A stretch of DNA of 64,000 nucleotides from Lewinellaceae bacterium (GTDB lineage Bacteria > Bacteroidota > Bacteroidia > Chitinophagales > Saprospiraceae): positions 62,001 through 126,000 of the forward strand of contig JACJYO010000004.1 of NCBI GenBank assembly GCA_020636075.1, read 5' to 3'. Shown here one piece after another: positions 51,701 through 58,222 of the stretch; position 1 is the first letter of the stretch; each line of letters begins with the position of its first letter. The position numbers and the translations under genes are program-made. The notes beneath the pieces are model-generated. The model made no database searches and was not told where the DNA came from. It saw only the letters and a list, made by a program, of their open reading frames with translations.

Positions 51701-52048
51701 GATACGGTTGGAAAAGCCGGGCATCAGCGGGCTGACGGACATGGCCTGCGCAACGATGATTTCCGGCATATCGTCTTCCTGCGGGTTCATATTGGCTACT
51801 GCCGGGGTAGCGGCCAGGGAGGCGGAATTGACGGTCGATTGCCAGGCCATGCGAGCCCGGAAGGGAGTGGGCAGACCATCTATGGAGCAGGGCGGCAACG
51901 AATCGCAAGGGCAGTCGGTGTCGTAGCAGTCTACGTAGCCGTCGCCGTCGTCGTCGATTTGGTTGTCGCAGATTTCGACCTGGGGCTGTTGGGCAAACAA
52001 GGGATTCAGCAGAAACGGTGTGAGGAGGAGGAGTACGCGTATTTTCAT
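45725..52048 (-). CDS. 2107-aa T9SS type B surface protein: FG-GAP propeller plus SprB-like repeats
   Basis: Signal peptide MKIRVLLLLTPFLLNPLFAQ, then a Cys/Asp-rich metal-binding motif (NQIDDDGDGYVDC, about residues 25-50). An FG-GAP/VCBS beta-propeller region (about 60-560) has at least five Asp-rich loops such as DIDRDGKPELL, DFDGDGTPEVY, DVDLDGVLDVI, DFNGDGIEEIV and DVDNDGEAEIL. A CARDB-like stretch (about 590-720) follows, then about thirteen SprB-like repeats (PYSFxWS, GxYTLTVTDANGC) interspersed with Ig-like modules. In repeats three to ten two subtypes alternate, one ending TDANGC and one ending FANGQC. The last 95 residues are the gliding-motility C-terminal (CHU_C) sorting domain (VYDRWGELMFENRNF, GWDG, PGVYVWY, LSGDVTVLR). 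It is probably a surface adhesin or gliding-type protein exported by T9SS and retained on the cell. Confidence 0.93.
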   Translation of the reverse strand: MKIRVLLLLTPFLLNPLFAQQPQVEICDNQIDDDGDGYVDCYDTDCPCDSLPPCSIDGLPTPFRARMAWQSTVNSASLAATPAVANMNPQEDDMPEIIVAQAMSVSPLMPGFSNRILFFRGDGSNAANPIALTIQGTVFYNRPVPGPTIGDIDRDGKPELLIACNDRRIRVYRDYTESNPANPMTLWITSADLLDYQMQRPFLADFDGDGTPEVYAGNDVFRFDLSNPAAPTLTKINNPLPIMGRTNFLNYGTPSCNPTAADLLSVADCNGDPDCAGLELAAGPVIYSVDLDPNDGDGYEIKIQRSLQPTAQINYTDGYTAVADVDLDGVLDVIVAGTRTGEKGIYIWNKNGIMQFFPYPTNTTLSGAIPCIANVFDDRTQGFAVDLPEILIGTTSDFCAYNLQAAQLNPAAPYWWNIQGGGNSGYSPATTFDFNGDGIEEIVFRGTSLRIVYGGPAPFPPGVDANRNWFTMVTQTVIADESPIVADVDNDGEAEILVMAVVGNIQITDMGRLRVLESDAGPWVPCRKVWNQYNYFAVNVNDDLTIPTEQQLHHLELPPGSGEHPLNRFHNQIPAMGGKIPAADASAQAGTAFCQNNQIQFQLEICNTGSKTLQPGTPIAFYSSDPASTNAVLAAPLVLTNAEIAPDSCLLIDISLPGVAGLVYGVVNDDGSLPRPFNLATDFPATDVPECNWLNNIFEVDLSAQVPALNLGADIATCADTALLLNAGAGHLSYQWQDGSSGSTFQASGPGLFWVEVTDQCLGARRDSILVEAFGLPQIQIDTVNGDCFGNQPTATVLANSQYPPLSYNWSTMDTGPVLNGVATGMYTVTVTDAKGCTRVDSTWIETGGLLQAGFSTTTIPCAGQTGSININIAAGTPPFDFAWSVGGSTGNNLQNLPAGMYTVTVTDGDDCAQVLQIELTEPAALLSAGFTTAGACPGAPNGSAVFLGATQGTPPYSFVWSTSSQQDTLKNIQAGNYSLTLTDANGCILVDNVVVPVLEPPVLDTVVRSISCFGANDGSIEVQLSGGVPGFAFSWSNFMTTPSIQNLNSGDYVLILEYADGQCSQFFIFHVDEPQALQSAGVAVTPACPGEATGTAVLSGISQGTEPYKYLWSDGNTDADRTGLVAGAYSVVVTDANGCSLTELVQITEFEAPVLDSVITPASCAGLADGSIALSLTGGTPGFDYLWSTGQTTPDLQQLSAGFYSLDLHFANGQCLQHYDFQIDEPQALLSNGISSTTACPGTANGSASFLGAAQGTPPYSLQWSTNDTTPDLTGIPGGFYTLTVTDALGCTLEETVQVPEFSAPVLDPAQHDISCFGAADGNIAANPIAGSPGFAFAWSDDAGMPAGNTSQIQNLGPGSYTLTLGFANGACAQTYTFQITEPLPLLSNGIDTKEACTGSANGSVNFLGAAQGTAPYSLLWSDNSTQPLLTGLAAGMYALTITDANGCTRTDTATVADFDLPLLDTAVQQILCAGAGNGQINIVQTGGGAVSGYQWSTGATGASLDNLGPGTYTLTVNYGDGQCAFNYVFQLSEPPALDLTQAQITPVRCFGEASGSITVLPAGGVLPYQFFWAGAQTTASLSNLPAGNYALTLSDANGCTALASYSLPQPEPLSIAPTIQADTCGKSTGAIAVSLGGGTMPYELLWSTGTSMPGIFNLAAGQYDLALTDAQGCTGASTVQVPAWDSVPVLMPFAEAITCAHPVALLGVSTDQQAVSYAWTGPGGALPGLPQHSVSMAGIYTVAVSNSFGCSATAQVTVPADLAVPLAEAGPAQLTVPCDASSALLDASSSSVGPGFTPHWYRFENGAPVFDTVALVISVTTPGLYVFSNTDQSNGCVARDTVLVAFNAAVVGAVEFGAISCFGAKDGVIFFAMPSGGTAPYMYSIDGQTFGSKTIFDGLAAGIYPVAVRDALGCQWNSTVNLDEPEFLSVNLTATADSIDLGKAVGLVAQPVPSGVVLSAIQWEPPGFGIVPGALYQQVRPEATTEYVVVITDERGCSATDRVQVAVVSYAVYVPTAIAPDAPGNDRFTLFAGSGIRQVLLLRVYDRWGELMFENRNFAPNDPASGWDGSYRSKALQPGVYVWYAELEGVDGRVLQLSGDVTVLR

Positions 52049-52511
52049 GGGTTATCCTTTATTGGTCAGGGAATTAAATAGACGGTAGTTGAGCGGAATT
52101 CGCTGTCTAAATCAACATTTATCACCCCGGGGCATTGGGTATATTCAAAAGTTTCAGCTGTCTTTAAATCTGCTTACGGCGTAGGTAGGAATCGGTTTTC
52201 AAAGTTACGCGGGGTTGAAGGAGATATGCAAGCGTCGGGTACCAGGTTGATCAATGGGCGTTTTATTTGAGGTCTGTGTGCTCTAATATTCACCACGGAG
52301 GCACAGAGAACACGGAGAAAACCTACTCGTCCTACGACTTCGAGTCGTAGGACGAGTGTCCGCATTGACTGACAAACATACGAGACACAGAGGACACGGA
52401 ATATTAAACTCCGTGTCCTCTGTGTCTCCGTGGTGAATAAAAAAACTACGGAGTTATGTTCCTGGAAGTACTCCTTTTTATTCAACCTGTTGAATGGTCA
52501 CAACCTGGTTG
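52049..52511. other. Gene-free gap between the GH38 and SprB-like genes
   Basis: About 460 nt with no credible gene. Bases 52288-52438 carry palindromic repeats described separately. The rest (52049-52287) is upstream of the SprB-like gene and should contain its promoter; I could not identify a convincing -7/-33 pair. Confidence 0.5.
52288..52438. repeat. Composite palindromes, CACCACGGAGACAC family copy 2 plus a 15-bp hairpin
   Basis: The outer ends ATTCACCACGGAG (52288-52300) and CTCCGTGGTGAAT (52426-52438) are perfect inverts. Inside, 52382-52400 pairs perfectly with 52410-52428 (19 bp) and is homologous to 28371-28439. A separate perfect 15-bp hairpin, ACTCGTCCTACGACT with TCG loop (52325-52357), sits between them. 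The arrangement suggests one element interrupted or partially duplicated by another. Confidence 0.82.
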
Positions 52512-55500
52512 CTATTCAAAATTCAATTTAATAAACCTGGTTTCAAAATGCTCAATCAACAGCGGCGCAGTCAATGGCGCCACCGCTTCTTCCAGCACAT
52601 TGACCTCCTGCGCAGATCGGGCTCCGGTTTCTTCCACCAGCCGCCGGATGTCCAGCACGGCGTGATCGCCTTCCACCTCCCGCAACTGCAGGACGATACC
52701 TGTTCCATCGATGGATGGCCGGGTATTCACCAATAACAAATTGGGCACATCGATATTTAGCAACGTGCGTGAAACCAATTTCGTAGTTGTGGCATCCTTG
52801 CGCGGCAGGAGAATTCTCGATTTCAAAGGCACGCATTCGCCCCAGCCGAATTTTGTTGCAAACATGTCGGAGTTATCTGTCCCGGTGGTGATGCTGTAAT
52901 GCCACTGTAATTCGCCCTCCTGGCTGGCTTTAAAATTAGTTACCCAATAATTGTTCAATACCCAGGAATACAGGTGGTTGGTTTTGGGTTGGAGGCGGTA
53001 GTAATACCTGCCGGTGTTTATGTCGCCAAACTGAACCAGCGGAATTTCAGGGCTGGAAAAAACGATCTGCGCGTTGTCACCTTTTACCGCAGCAAAATGC
53101 TGTATCGTATTCCAGTCGGATGCGCTGCCTTCCAGTTGGTTGATCCCCGGGTAAACAATACCGCCTTGCACGTCAAACGCCAGTTTTCCGCCGTTGAGTT
53201 TAAACGGAAAAGCCACATACAGGCCTTCGGGAGTGGTTACGGGAAGCTTAAATAGTTGGTATAAAAACTCAATCTTTTTCTGGTAATGGTAGAGTCGAAT
53301 CTCAATCGTAACGCCCCGGTCATCGGCACAAACCGGCATGTTTCCATTCAGAAAAATGCTGTTGTAAATGGCGCCATTTTCTGTTTTAGTCACCTTGACA
53401 TCGCGCAATAATTTCCGGGTCAGGGTAAGTGGTTTGTAAACCGTATCGCGGTTTGTATTGGTGAGGCGTTCCATTTCATGCCGGTTGGCGAGCTCTTCGT
53501 AAATGAGCTGGCCCAGGGTCAGCGTATCGTTGGGGTCGAGGAGATCTTGTTGCAGCGCTTTGTCAAAAATCCGGGTTACGATGCCCTTGTTTTCATTGAT
53601 GTTGAGCCGGTAGAATTTATTCTCAAATACATCACTTGGTAATGCTGGTTTTGGGCTGCTTTTCTGCCCTGCGTTGACTTGCAGTGTTTTATAACCCATC
53701 GGCGGAATATCGTCCACCCATAAGCCGAAATAAGCGCCCTCTGCGCGTTGCGCAAACCGCTGGTAGGGCACTTCGCGGCCGTCGGCATCCGTAATGGTAA
53801 AATCGTCGCCTTCTTTTGCAATTGCATTTTGGAGAAACACATGGACCATGCCCGAGCGTTTCCAGTTCAGGGTATTAAAAACGGCAATAACGGGCTTATC
53901 AGACTCATTTAAAGCGGACTCCAAAAAGGCCAGTACTTTTTCCTCCAGTGCATTCGATTTTTTGGCTGCTTCCCAGGCGTAAGCCGCTTTCATACCCCAC
54001 TGGTTGATGGTATTTTGGCTTAGCGGGTCCGTGACACTTTCGGCAGCGCCGTGGGTGTGCTCGTCATAAAACAACAAATTTTCATAGACCTGCTCTATGT
54101 CCTGCCGGATATTCGCGGGCAAGGCAAGATCCAGTATTTTCCCCATCGACACCAGGGCGGTTATTGCAGTAAGGTTCATTTGCGCTTTTCGGACCTCTTT
54201 GGTTTCGTTGGCGGCAGAACCGACGCCGTCGGTCCACCAATCGGGCCAGGCGACTTCCTGCACGGGTAGCTCGCCGGCATGCTGTTCTGCCAGGTAATCC
54301 ATAAAATCCCGGGCCAGCGCGCTTCTCAATTTTGGCCACTCGTATTTTTCATTCCATGCTTTTATGATGTCGCAAACGGCTGTGGAAGGCGGCGAGTTGT
54401 CGGTGACGTATCCCGAAAACTGCAAGGACACCTTGTTGTAGGGGTATCCTTTTTCTTCCAAACCGGTCAGGTAATACGACAGGTTATTGCGCAAAACATC
54501 TTGCTGCCCGGAGGTAACACCAATGGCATTGCCATGCTGATAGTGCTCGCTCCGATACGCCAGCAAGCGGTTCCCGGCCGGCGACTGCCACCAAAAAGAA
54601 GTGGGTTTGTTAAACGGCCGGCGCGCCCGGTGCGCATGGAGGCCCATGGTGAGGTATTTCAGGTCGGTATGCCGGGCATAGTCCACCATGGCCCAACCAA
54701 TGCCGTTCACATCGTTTTGCATGGCTGTGGTGACGGTGATGCCGGCATCTTTCAGCTGCCGTAGTGTTTTGGTTTGATCGGCCAGTGCGGATTCATCAAT
54801 GATCTCGGAGAAGTTCAGGAACATGCCTGTCGCTTCTAACCTGTTCTCCTTTATGCGTTTCAACAGCCGGTCTATCTGCGCTTTCGGGCGGCTTTTCAGG
54901 TATTCCTTAACCGACCAGGAGGTTTCACAAGTCCAGCGGAATTTGGCGGCATCCGGATAGTCGTCGGTTTGATCACAAAAATCAAGGGCCATGTCGATGT
55001 AGCGAAGGTGTTCCGGCAGGATTTCCGTTTGCGGGCGCGTATAGCCGATATCGGTATGGGTATGTTGGACCAGAAAAATTTCCCATTCGCGCACCGGGCG
55101 GAATGTAAACGCTTTTTGCACCGGTTTTTTTCCGGCTATTTGTATGGTGGCGCTAAATGCCGTTTCAGTATCCACTTTCGGCAAATACACTTCCACCTTG
55201 TTGAACCCTGCCTTTAAAACCGTTTCCGTTTTTAGATCACCGATAGTGACAGTTGCCGGGGCGTCGTCGCCGATATGAATAAAATCTGCGCTCAGGGAAT
55301 GGAATAATTCCCCATCTTTTTTTGCGACAACTGTATTTTGATAGAGCGTTATTTTTTCTTCAATGCTGGTTTTAAACGTCATAAACCAGGCGGCATTTTC
55401 AATCGTCGTTGTAGCAACTTTTATTTGCGCCGCCGCTCCCGGTTTGAGTGCTGCCGTGGGGATTTTCATAACCGCAAACCCCATTTGGTCATTGTACTTG

Positions 55501-55919
55501 TCGAGCATGGTGACGTTTAAAATTAATTCAGCGCCATCGGCGCCCAGGAATTTCCGGACCCCCAGCTCGGAGGTTTTGGAACTGCTGAACGAAAACCATT
55601 CCCTGCCATTGATGCTCAACTGGAAATCGACCGGGCTGGAAGTAACATCCATGCCAAACAGCCAGATAAACGTGCTGTATTTCTCCTTGTAATTTGAGGG
55701 TACAACGGCTGTTTCCCATTCTATCGGCACATAATCGGCCTGCCCGCGGAGCAGCAGTGCAGCCGATACATCGGGAAGCGGGGAGTGGTAGCCGAAGCGT
55801 TGCCCGCTGATTTCTTCAGCATAGCCTTGAAAATAATCCTGTTGGGTTTGCTGCCCGGAGATGGTGCCGGTTACCAGTAAAAAAAGTAGTGGCAGCGCTT
55901 GCCTTTTTAGGGTACCCAT
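52512..55919 (-). CDS. GH38-type alpha-mannosidase-like glycoside hydrolase
   Basis: A protein of 1135 residues from ATG 55919 (1139 from ATG 55931). The first ATG only adds four residues before the signal peptide (LPLLFLLVTGTISGQ), so 55919 is preferred. Residues about 20-285 form a beta-rich N-terminal part. The GH38 catalytic domain begins with the zinc ligands in VQHTHTDIGYT (H290, H292 and D294 in the longer numbering) and has its nucleophile D407 in AMQNDVNGIGW. The C-terminal 500 residues are beta-sandwich, as in family members. GH38 enzymes remove alpha-mannose; the non-canonical surroundings (GYT, MQNDVNG) leave the linkage open. No T9SS sorting domain is visible at the C-terminus. 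It is preceded by a palindrome-rich gap and the GH105 gene. Confidence 0.85.
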   Translation of the reverse strand: MGTLKRQALPLLFLLVTGTISGQQTQQDYFQGYAEEISGQRFGYHSPLPDVSAALLLRGQADYVPIEWETAVVPSNYKEKYSTFIWLFGMDVTSSPVDFQLSINGREWFSFSSSKTSELGVRKFLGADGAELILNVTMLDKYNDQMGFAVMKIPTAALKPGAAAQIKVATTTIENAAWFMTFKTSIEEKITLYQNTVVAKKDGELFHSLSADFIHIGDDAPATVTIGDLKTETVLKAGFNKVEVYLPKVDTETAFSATIQIAGKKPVQKAFTFRPVREWEIFLVQHTHTDIGYTRPQTEILPEHLRYIDMALDFCDQTDDYPDAAKFRWTCETSWSVKEYLKSRPKAQIDRLLKRIKENRLEATGMFLNFSEIIDESALADQTKTLRQLKDAGITVTTAMQNDVNGIGWAMVDYARHTDLKYLTMGLHAHRARRPFNKPTSFWWQSPAGNRLLAYRSEHYQHGNAIGVTSGQQDVLRNNLSYYLTGLEEKGYPYNKVSLQFSGYVTDNSPPSTAVCDIIKAWNEKYEWPKLRSALARDFMDYLAEQHAGELPVQEVAWPDWWTDGVGSAANETKEVRKAQMNLTAITALVSMGKILDLALPANIRQDIEQVYENLLFYDEHTHGAAESVTDPLSQNTINQWGMKAAYAWEAAKKSNALEEKVLAFLESALNESDKPVIAVFNTLNWKRSGMVHVFLQNAIAKEGDDFTITDADGREVPYQRFAQRAEGAYFGLWVDDIPPMGYKTLQVNAGQKSSPKPALPSDVFENKFYRLNINENKGIVTRIFDKALQQDLLDPNDTLTLGQLIYEELANRHEMERLTNTNRDTVYKPLTLTRKLLRDVKVTKTENGAIYNSIFLNGNMPVCADDRGVTIEIRLYHYQKKIEFLYQLFKLPVTTPEGLYVAFPFKLNGGKLAFDVQGGIVYPGINQLEGSASDWNTIQHFAAVKGDNAQIVFSSPEIPLVQFGDINTGRYYYRLQPKTNHLYSWVLNNYWVTNFKASQEGELQWHYSITTGTDNSDMFATKFGWGECVPLKSRILLPRKDATTTKLVSRTLLNIDVPNLLLVNTRPSIDGTGIVLQLREVEGDHAVLDIRRLVEETGARSAQEVNVLEEAVAPLTAPLLIEHFETRFIKLNFE

Positions 55920-55967
55920 AAAAATTGCCATAGGTGGTTAGCGTAAGTTGTGACAAATCTTCTCGTC

Positions 55968-56025
55968 GCAAATTCTCCGCAGATCACTGCAGATGAAATC
56001 GCGTCCGCGAAAATCAGCGGGAAAT
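55968..56025. repeat. Degenerate CGCAGAT repeat stretch
   Basis: Words such as CCGCAGATCACTGCAGAT and CGCGAAAATCAGCGGGAAA recall, in reverse complement, the stretch at 32925-32980. It lies in the leader region upstream of the GH38 gene. Weak similarity only. Confidence 0.35.
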
Positions 56026-56036
56026 TAAGTCATAGT

Positions 56037-56570
56037 CTACTGTCGGCGTGACTCGAAGTCTACTGTCGTCAACTTAAGGCCGGCAGACCGCGAAGCGGTT
56101 AAATATGAATAGCCCCGGATGCAATCCGGGGGGGGATTTAAAACGGTTTTACGACCCCGAATGGGGTCGAATTTTAAATCAAAACGGGCCATATTCAACC
56201 GCTTCACGGTTGTTCCGTCATTATGCTATGATACCCCGGATTTTATCCAGGGCTATTCATATTTAACCGCTTTGCGGTTTAAAAATGGCACCTAAACTTC
56301 TTAATACTACTTTGTCACATTAAAGTTGCCCCACCCGAAAAAACAAGCAATGTCGAATATCGAACGCCCAATGTCCAATTTCGAAGTAGTTTGATCCGAA
56401 GAAGGGATGAACTGTATAAACAAAATGCGAAAAAAGTGCTGTGCCCACAATCAAAACACTTCGAAATTGGACATTGGGCGTTCGATATTCGACATTCAAT
56501 ACCACAGTGTTTAAAGTAACAAAGTAGTATTAAGTTGACGACAGTAGACTCGAAGTCACGCTGATAGTAC
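56037..56570. repeat. Large composite palindrome between GH38 and GH105 genes
   Basis: The outer inverted arms of about 40 bp (56037-56077 and 56530-56570) are perfect over 21 bp (56057-56077 with 56530-56550). The next inner arms are CTTAATACTACTTTGT (56300-56315 and 56519-56534, perfect). The innermost arms are 39 bp and perfect (56349-56387 and 56458-56496) around a 70-nt centre. The left arm is split by the insertion at 56078-56299. No gene is present; the 98-residue minus-strand frame here is an artefact of the palindrome. Confidence 0.88.
56078..56299. mobile_element. AACCGC-family palindromic insertion with CTTAA duplication
   Basis: A 222-bp insert bearing perfect 21-bp inverted arms GCGGTTAAATATGAATAGCC(C) at 56095-56115 and 56250-56270, and an inner hairpin GACCCC/GGGGTC near 56153-56168. 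CTTAA flanks it on both sides (56073-56077 and 56300-56304). The uninterrupted right arm of the host palindrome has a single CTTAA at the matching place, so this is a clean empty-site comparison within the same locus. Confidence 0.75.
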
Positions 56571-56580
56571 GTGCACAGAT

Positions 56581-57657
56581 TTATTCCTGCAACAGCGCCC
56601 AAGCAAACCACAATACCGGCGCCTGCCCATGGAAATCGCCGGTGCTGGTCGGGCGCTCGAGATAATAAGCCATATCCTGGCTTTGGCCTGTACCCACACA
56701 GACCTGGCTGACTTTGCCATCTTCAGAAATGTATCCCGTCAGCGCCAGCCAGGCTTTTTGATAAGCTGCGCGAAACTTTTTTTTGGGTAAAATTCCCTTT
56801 TTCACGCCGAGGGTAATCGCGTAACCGAACATGGCCGTGCAGGATGTTTCAGGCCAGGCAGATTCCACATCAACCAGTTGCCGCCACATGCCGTCGTTCG
56901 ACTGAAAGTTTAAAAGTGCCGTCATCATTTTTTTATAGCCATCGGCAATGGTTGGATACAGCGGGTGGTTTTCCGGCAATTCCGAAAGCAATTCGGCGAG
57001 CCCGGCGGCTACCCATCCGTTCCCGCGCCCCCAGTAAAACGGCGCATTTTCACCGTGGTGGAACAAGCCGTTTGGTTGTTGCAATTTGTTCAGGTAGGCG
57101 GCAATTTCGGTGGCTGCCCGGTCCAGATAAATGTTGTCGCCCGTAATCCGGTAGGCCTGTACCTGGAGGCTGCCGATCATCCAGACATCGTCGATCCAAA
57201 ACCGGGTTTGGCTGCTCAGGCCGTTTGGTTGGGGTGTTTCCCATTGCCCGTTAGCCAGGTCAATTCCCTGCGTGAAGAATATGGGGTTGTGGGTGTAGCG
57301 GTACAGTTCCAGGGGCAAAATGCCGTACACATTGGCATCCACATGGTTGGCGGTATTTTCAATAGAATCGGTAACAACCCGCATGTAGCGCTCCGATAAT
57401 TGCACGATAGCCGCGCTGTCGTTCGACAACGCGGCTATGCGAGCGGCGCCAAAAGCCGTGCAAACTTCAGAATAGTGTACGGCCCGCACTTGCCCGGATT
57501 TGTACATCCGGAATTCCGGATGGGAAAGCAAATCCTGAATGGCCAGCCTCGAAATTGCCACCGGCGATTTATCGACTGGCCAGAACGGCATTTTGTGCGT
57601 AGCACAGGAAAACAGGCCAAGGCTGAAGGCCAGGATGACGCCCGCGTATGGTTTCAT
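56581..57657 (-). CDS. GH105/GH88-type unsaturated glucuronyl hydrolase, lipoprotein
   Basis: A 358-residue protein from ATG 57657 (an upstream TTG at 57663 would add two residues). The lipobox LGLFSCATH directs it to a membrane. The six-hairpin fold signatures are present: the catalytic Asp in RFWIDDVWMIG (about 157), WGRGNGWVAAGL, and PETSCTAMFGYAI. Family members hydrolyse unsaturated uronic acid residues left by polysaccharide lyases, for example from rhamnogalacturonan. No lyase is in the window. It follows the small membrane protein gene by 9 nt and is therefore probably co-transcribed with it; a palindromic gap separates it from the GH38 gene downstream. Confidence 0.88.
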   Translation of the reverse strand: MKPYAGVILAFSLGLFSCATHKMPFWPVDKSPVAISRLAIQDLLSHPEFRMYKSGQVRAVHYSEVCTAFGAARIAALSNDSAAIVQLSERYMRVVTDSIENTANHVDANVYGILPLELYRYTHNPIFFTQGIDLANGQWETPQPNGLSSQTRFWIDDVWMIGSLQVQAYRITGDNIYLDRAATEIAAYLNKLQQPNGLFHHGENAPFYWGRGNGWVAAGLAELLSELPENHPLYPTIADGYKKMMTALLNFQSNDGMWRQLVDVESAWPETSCTAMFGYAITLGVKKGILPKKKFRAAYQKAWLALTGYISEDGKVSQVCVGTGQSQDMAYYLERPTSTGDFHGQAPVLWFAWALLQE

Positions 57658-57666
57658 ACTCAAGGA

Positions 57667-58086
57667 TTACTGACCTCTACCCAGAAACCATCCGACCACG
57701 CCGCCTGTACCGGCAGAGAGGAGCGTTGCGACACCAACATCAGCAAGTGTTCCCATCATGGTGGACAAATGTGTCGATCCCAATTGGATCATGCCGTGGG
57801 CCAGGGCCACCAACAAGCCGATCACAGCGCCTGCTTTTGCACCGGTAGCGAAAGTGCTGATACTTGCCCAACGGCCGTAAATAATGGCAAACAACAAACC
57901 ATAGGCAATGTGCCCAACGATCATTGGTATCCACTGCATCTCATCATCACCGCGCATTACACCTGTTGCAGAACCCATGTTCGACGCAAAAAATTCGCTG
58001 CAGATCACGCCATAGAACAGAAAACCCAGGAAAAAGGCAACGACTCCGCCGATAAGTCCGGCGAGTAAAATTTTGTTGGTATTCAT
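57667..58086 (-). CDS. Small four-helix inner-membrane protein (DUF1761-like)
   Basis: A 139-residue protein beginning MNTNKILLAGLIGGVVAFF at ATG 58086; the longer frame back to 58272 overlaps the upstream gene and has no signal features. Four hydrophobic segments are visible: about residues 6-26, 53-72, 82-100 and 112-134 (GVATLLSAGTGGVVGWFLG). The layout resembles DUF1761-type membrane proteins of unknown function. It is followed at 9 nt by the GH105-type gene. A possible -7 box was not identified. Confidence 0.7.
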   Translation of the reverse strand: MNTNKILLAGLIGGVVAFFLGFLFYGVICSEFFASNMGSATGVMRGDDEMQWIPMIVGHIAYGLLFAIIYGRWASISTFATGAKAGAVIGLLVALAHGMIQLGSTHLSTMMGTLADVGVATLLSAGTGGVVGWFLGRGQ

Positions 58087-58222
58087 TTTGATTGATGTTT
58101 GTGAAAGAATCGTTTGTTTTGTCTGATTTGGTAAATGTAGATTTAACATCCGATTTGACACAATTTTCCAACTTAAATACAACCTGCGAATTCGGGCAGG
58201 CCAGGGAGTTAACGGTCGGCGC

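Noticed and set aside
51113..52081. A 322-residue plus-strand frame opposite the FG-GAP region
   Set aside because: It overlaps a well-supported minus-strand gene with recognisable FG-GAP loops and signal peptide, and has no motif of its own.
56315..56611. A 98-residue minus-strand frame upstream of the GH38 gene
   Set aside because: It lies within the large palindrome with 39-bp perfect arms; the sequence is explained by the repeat.
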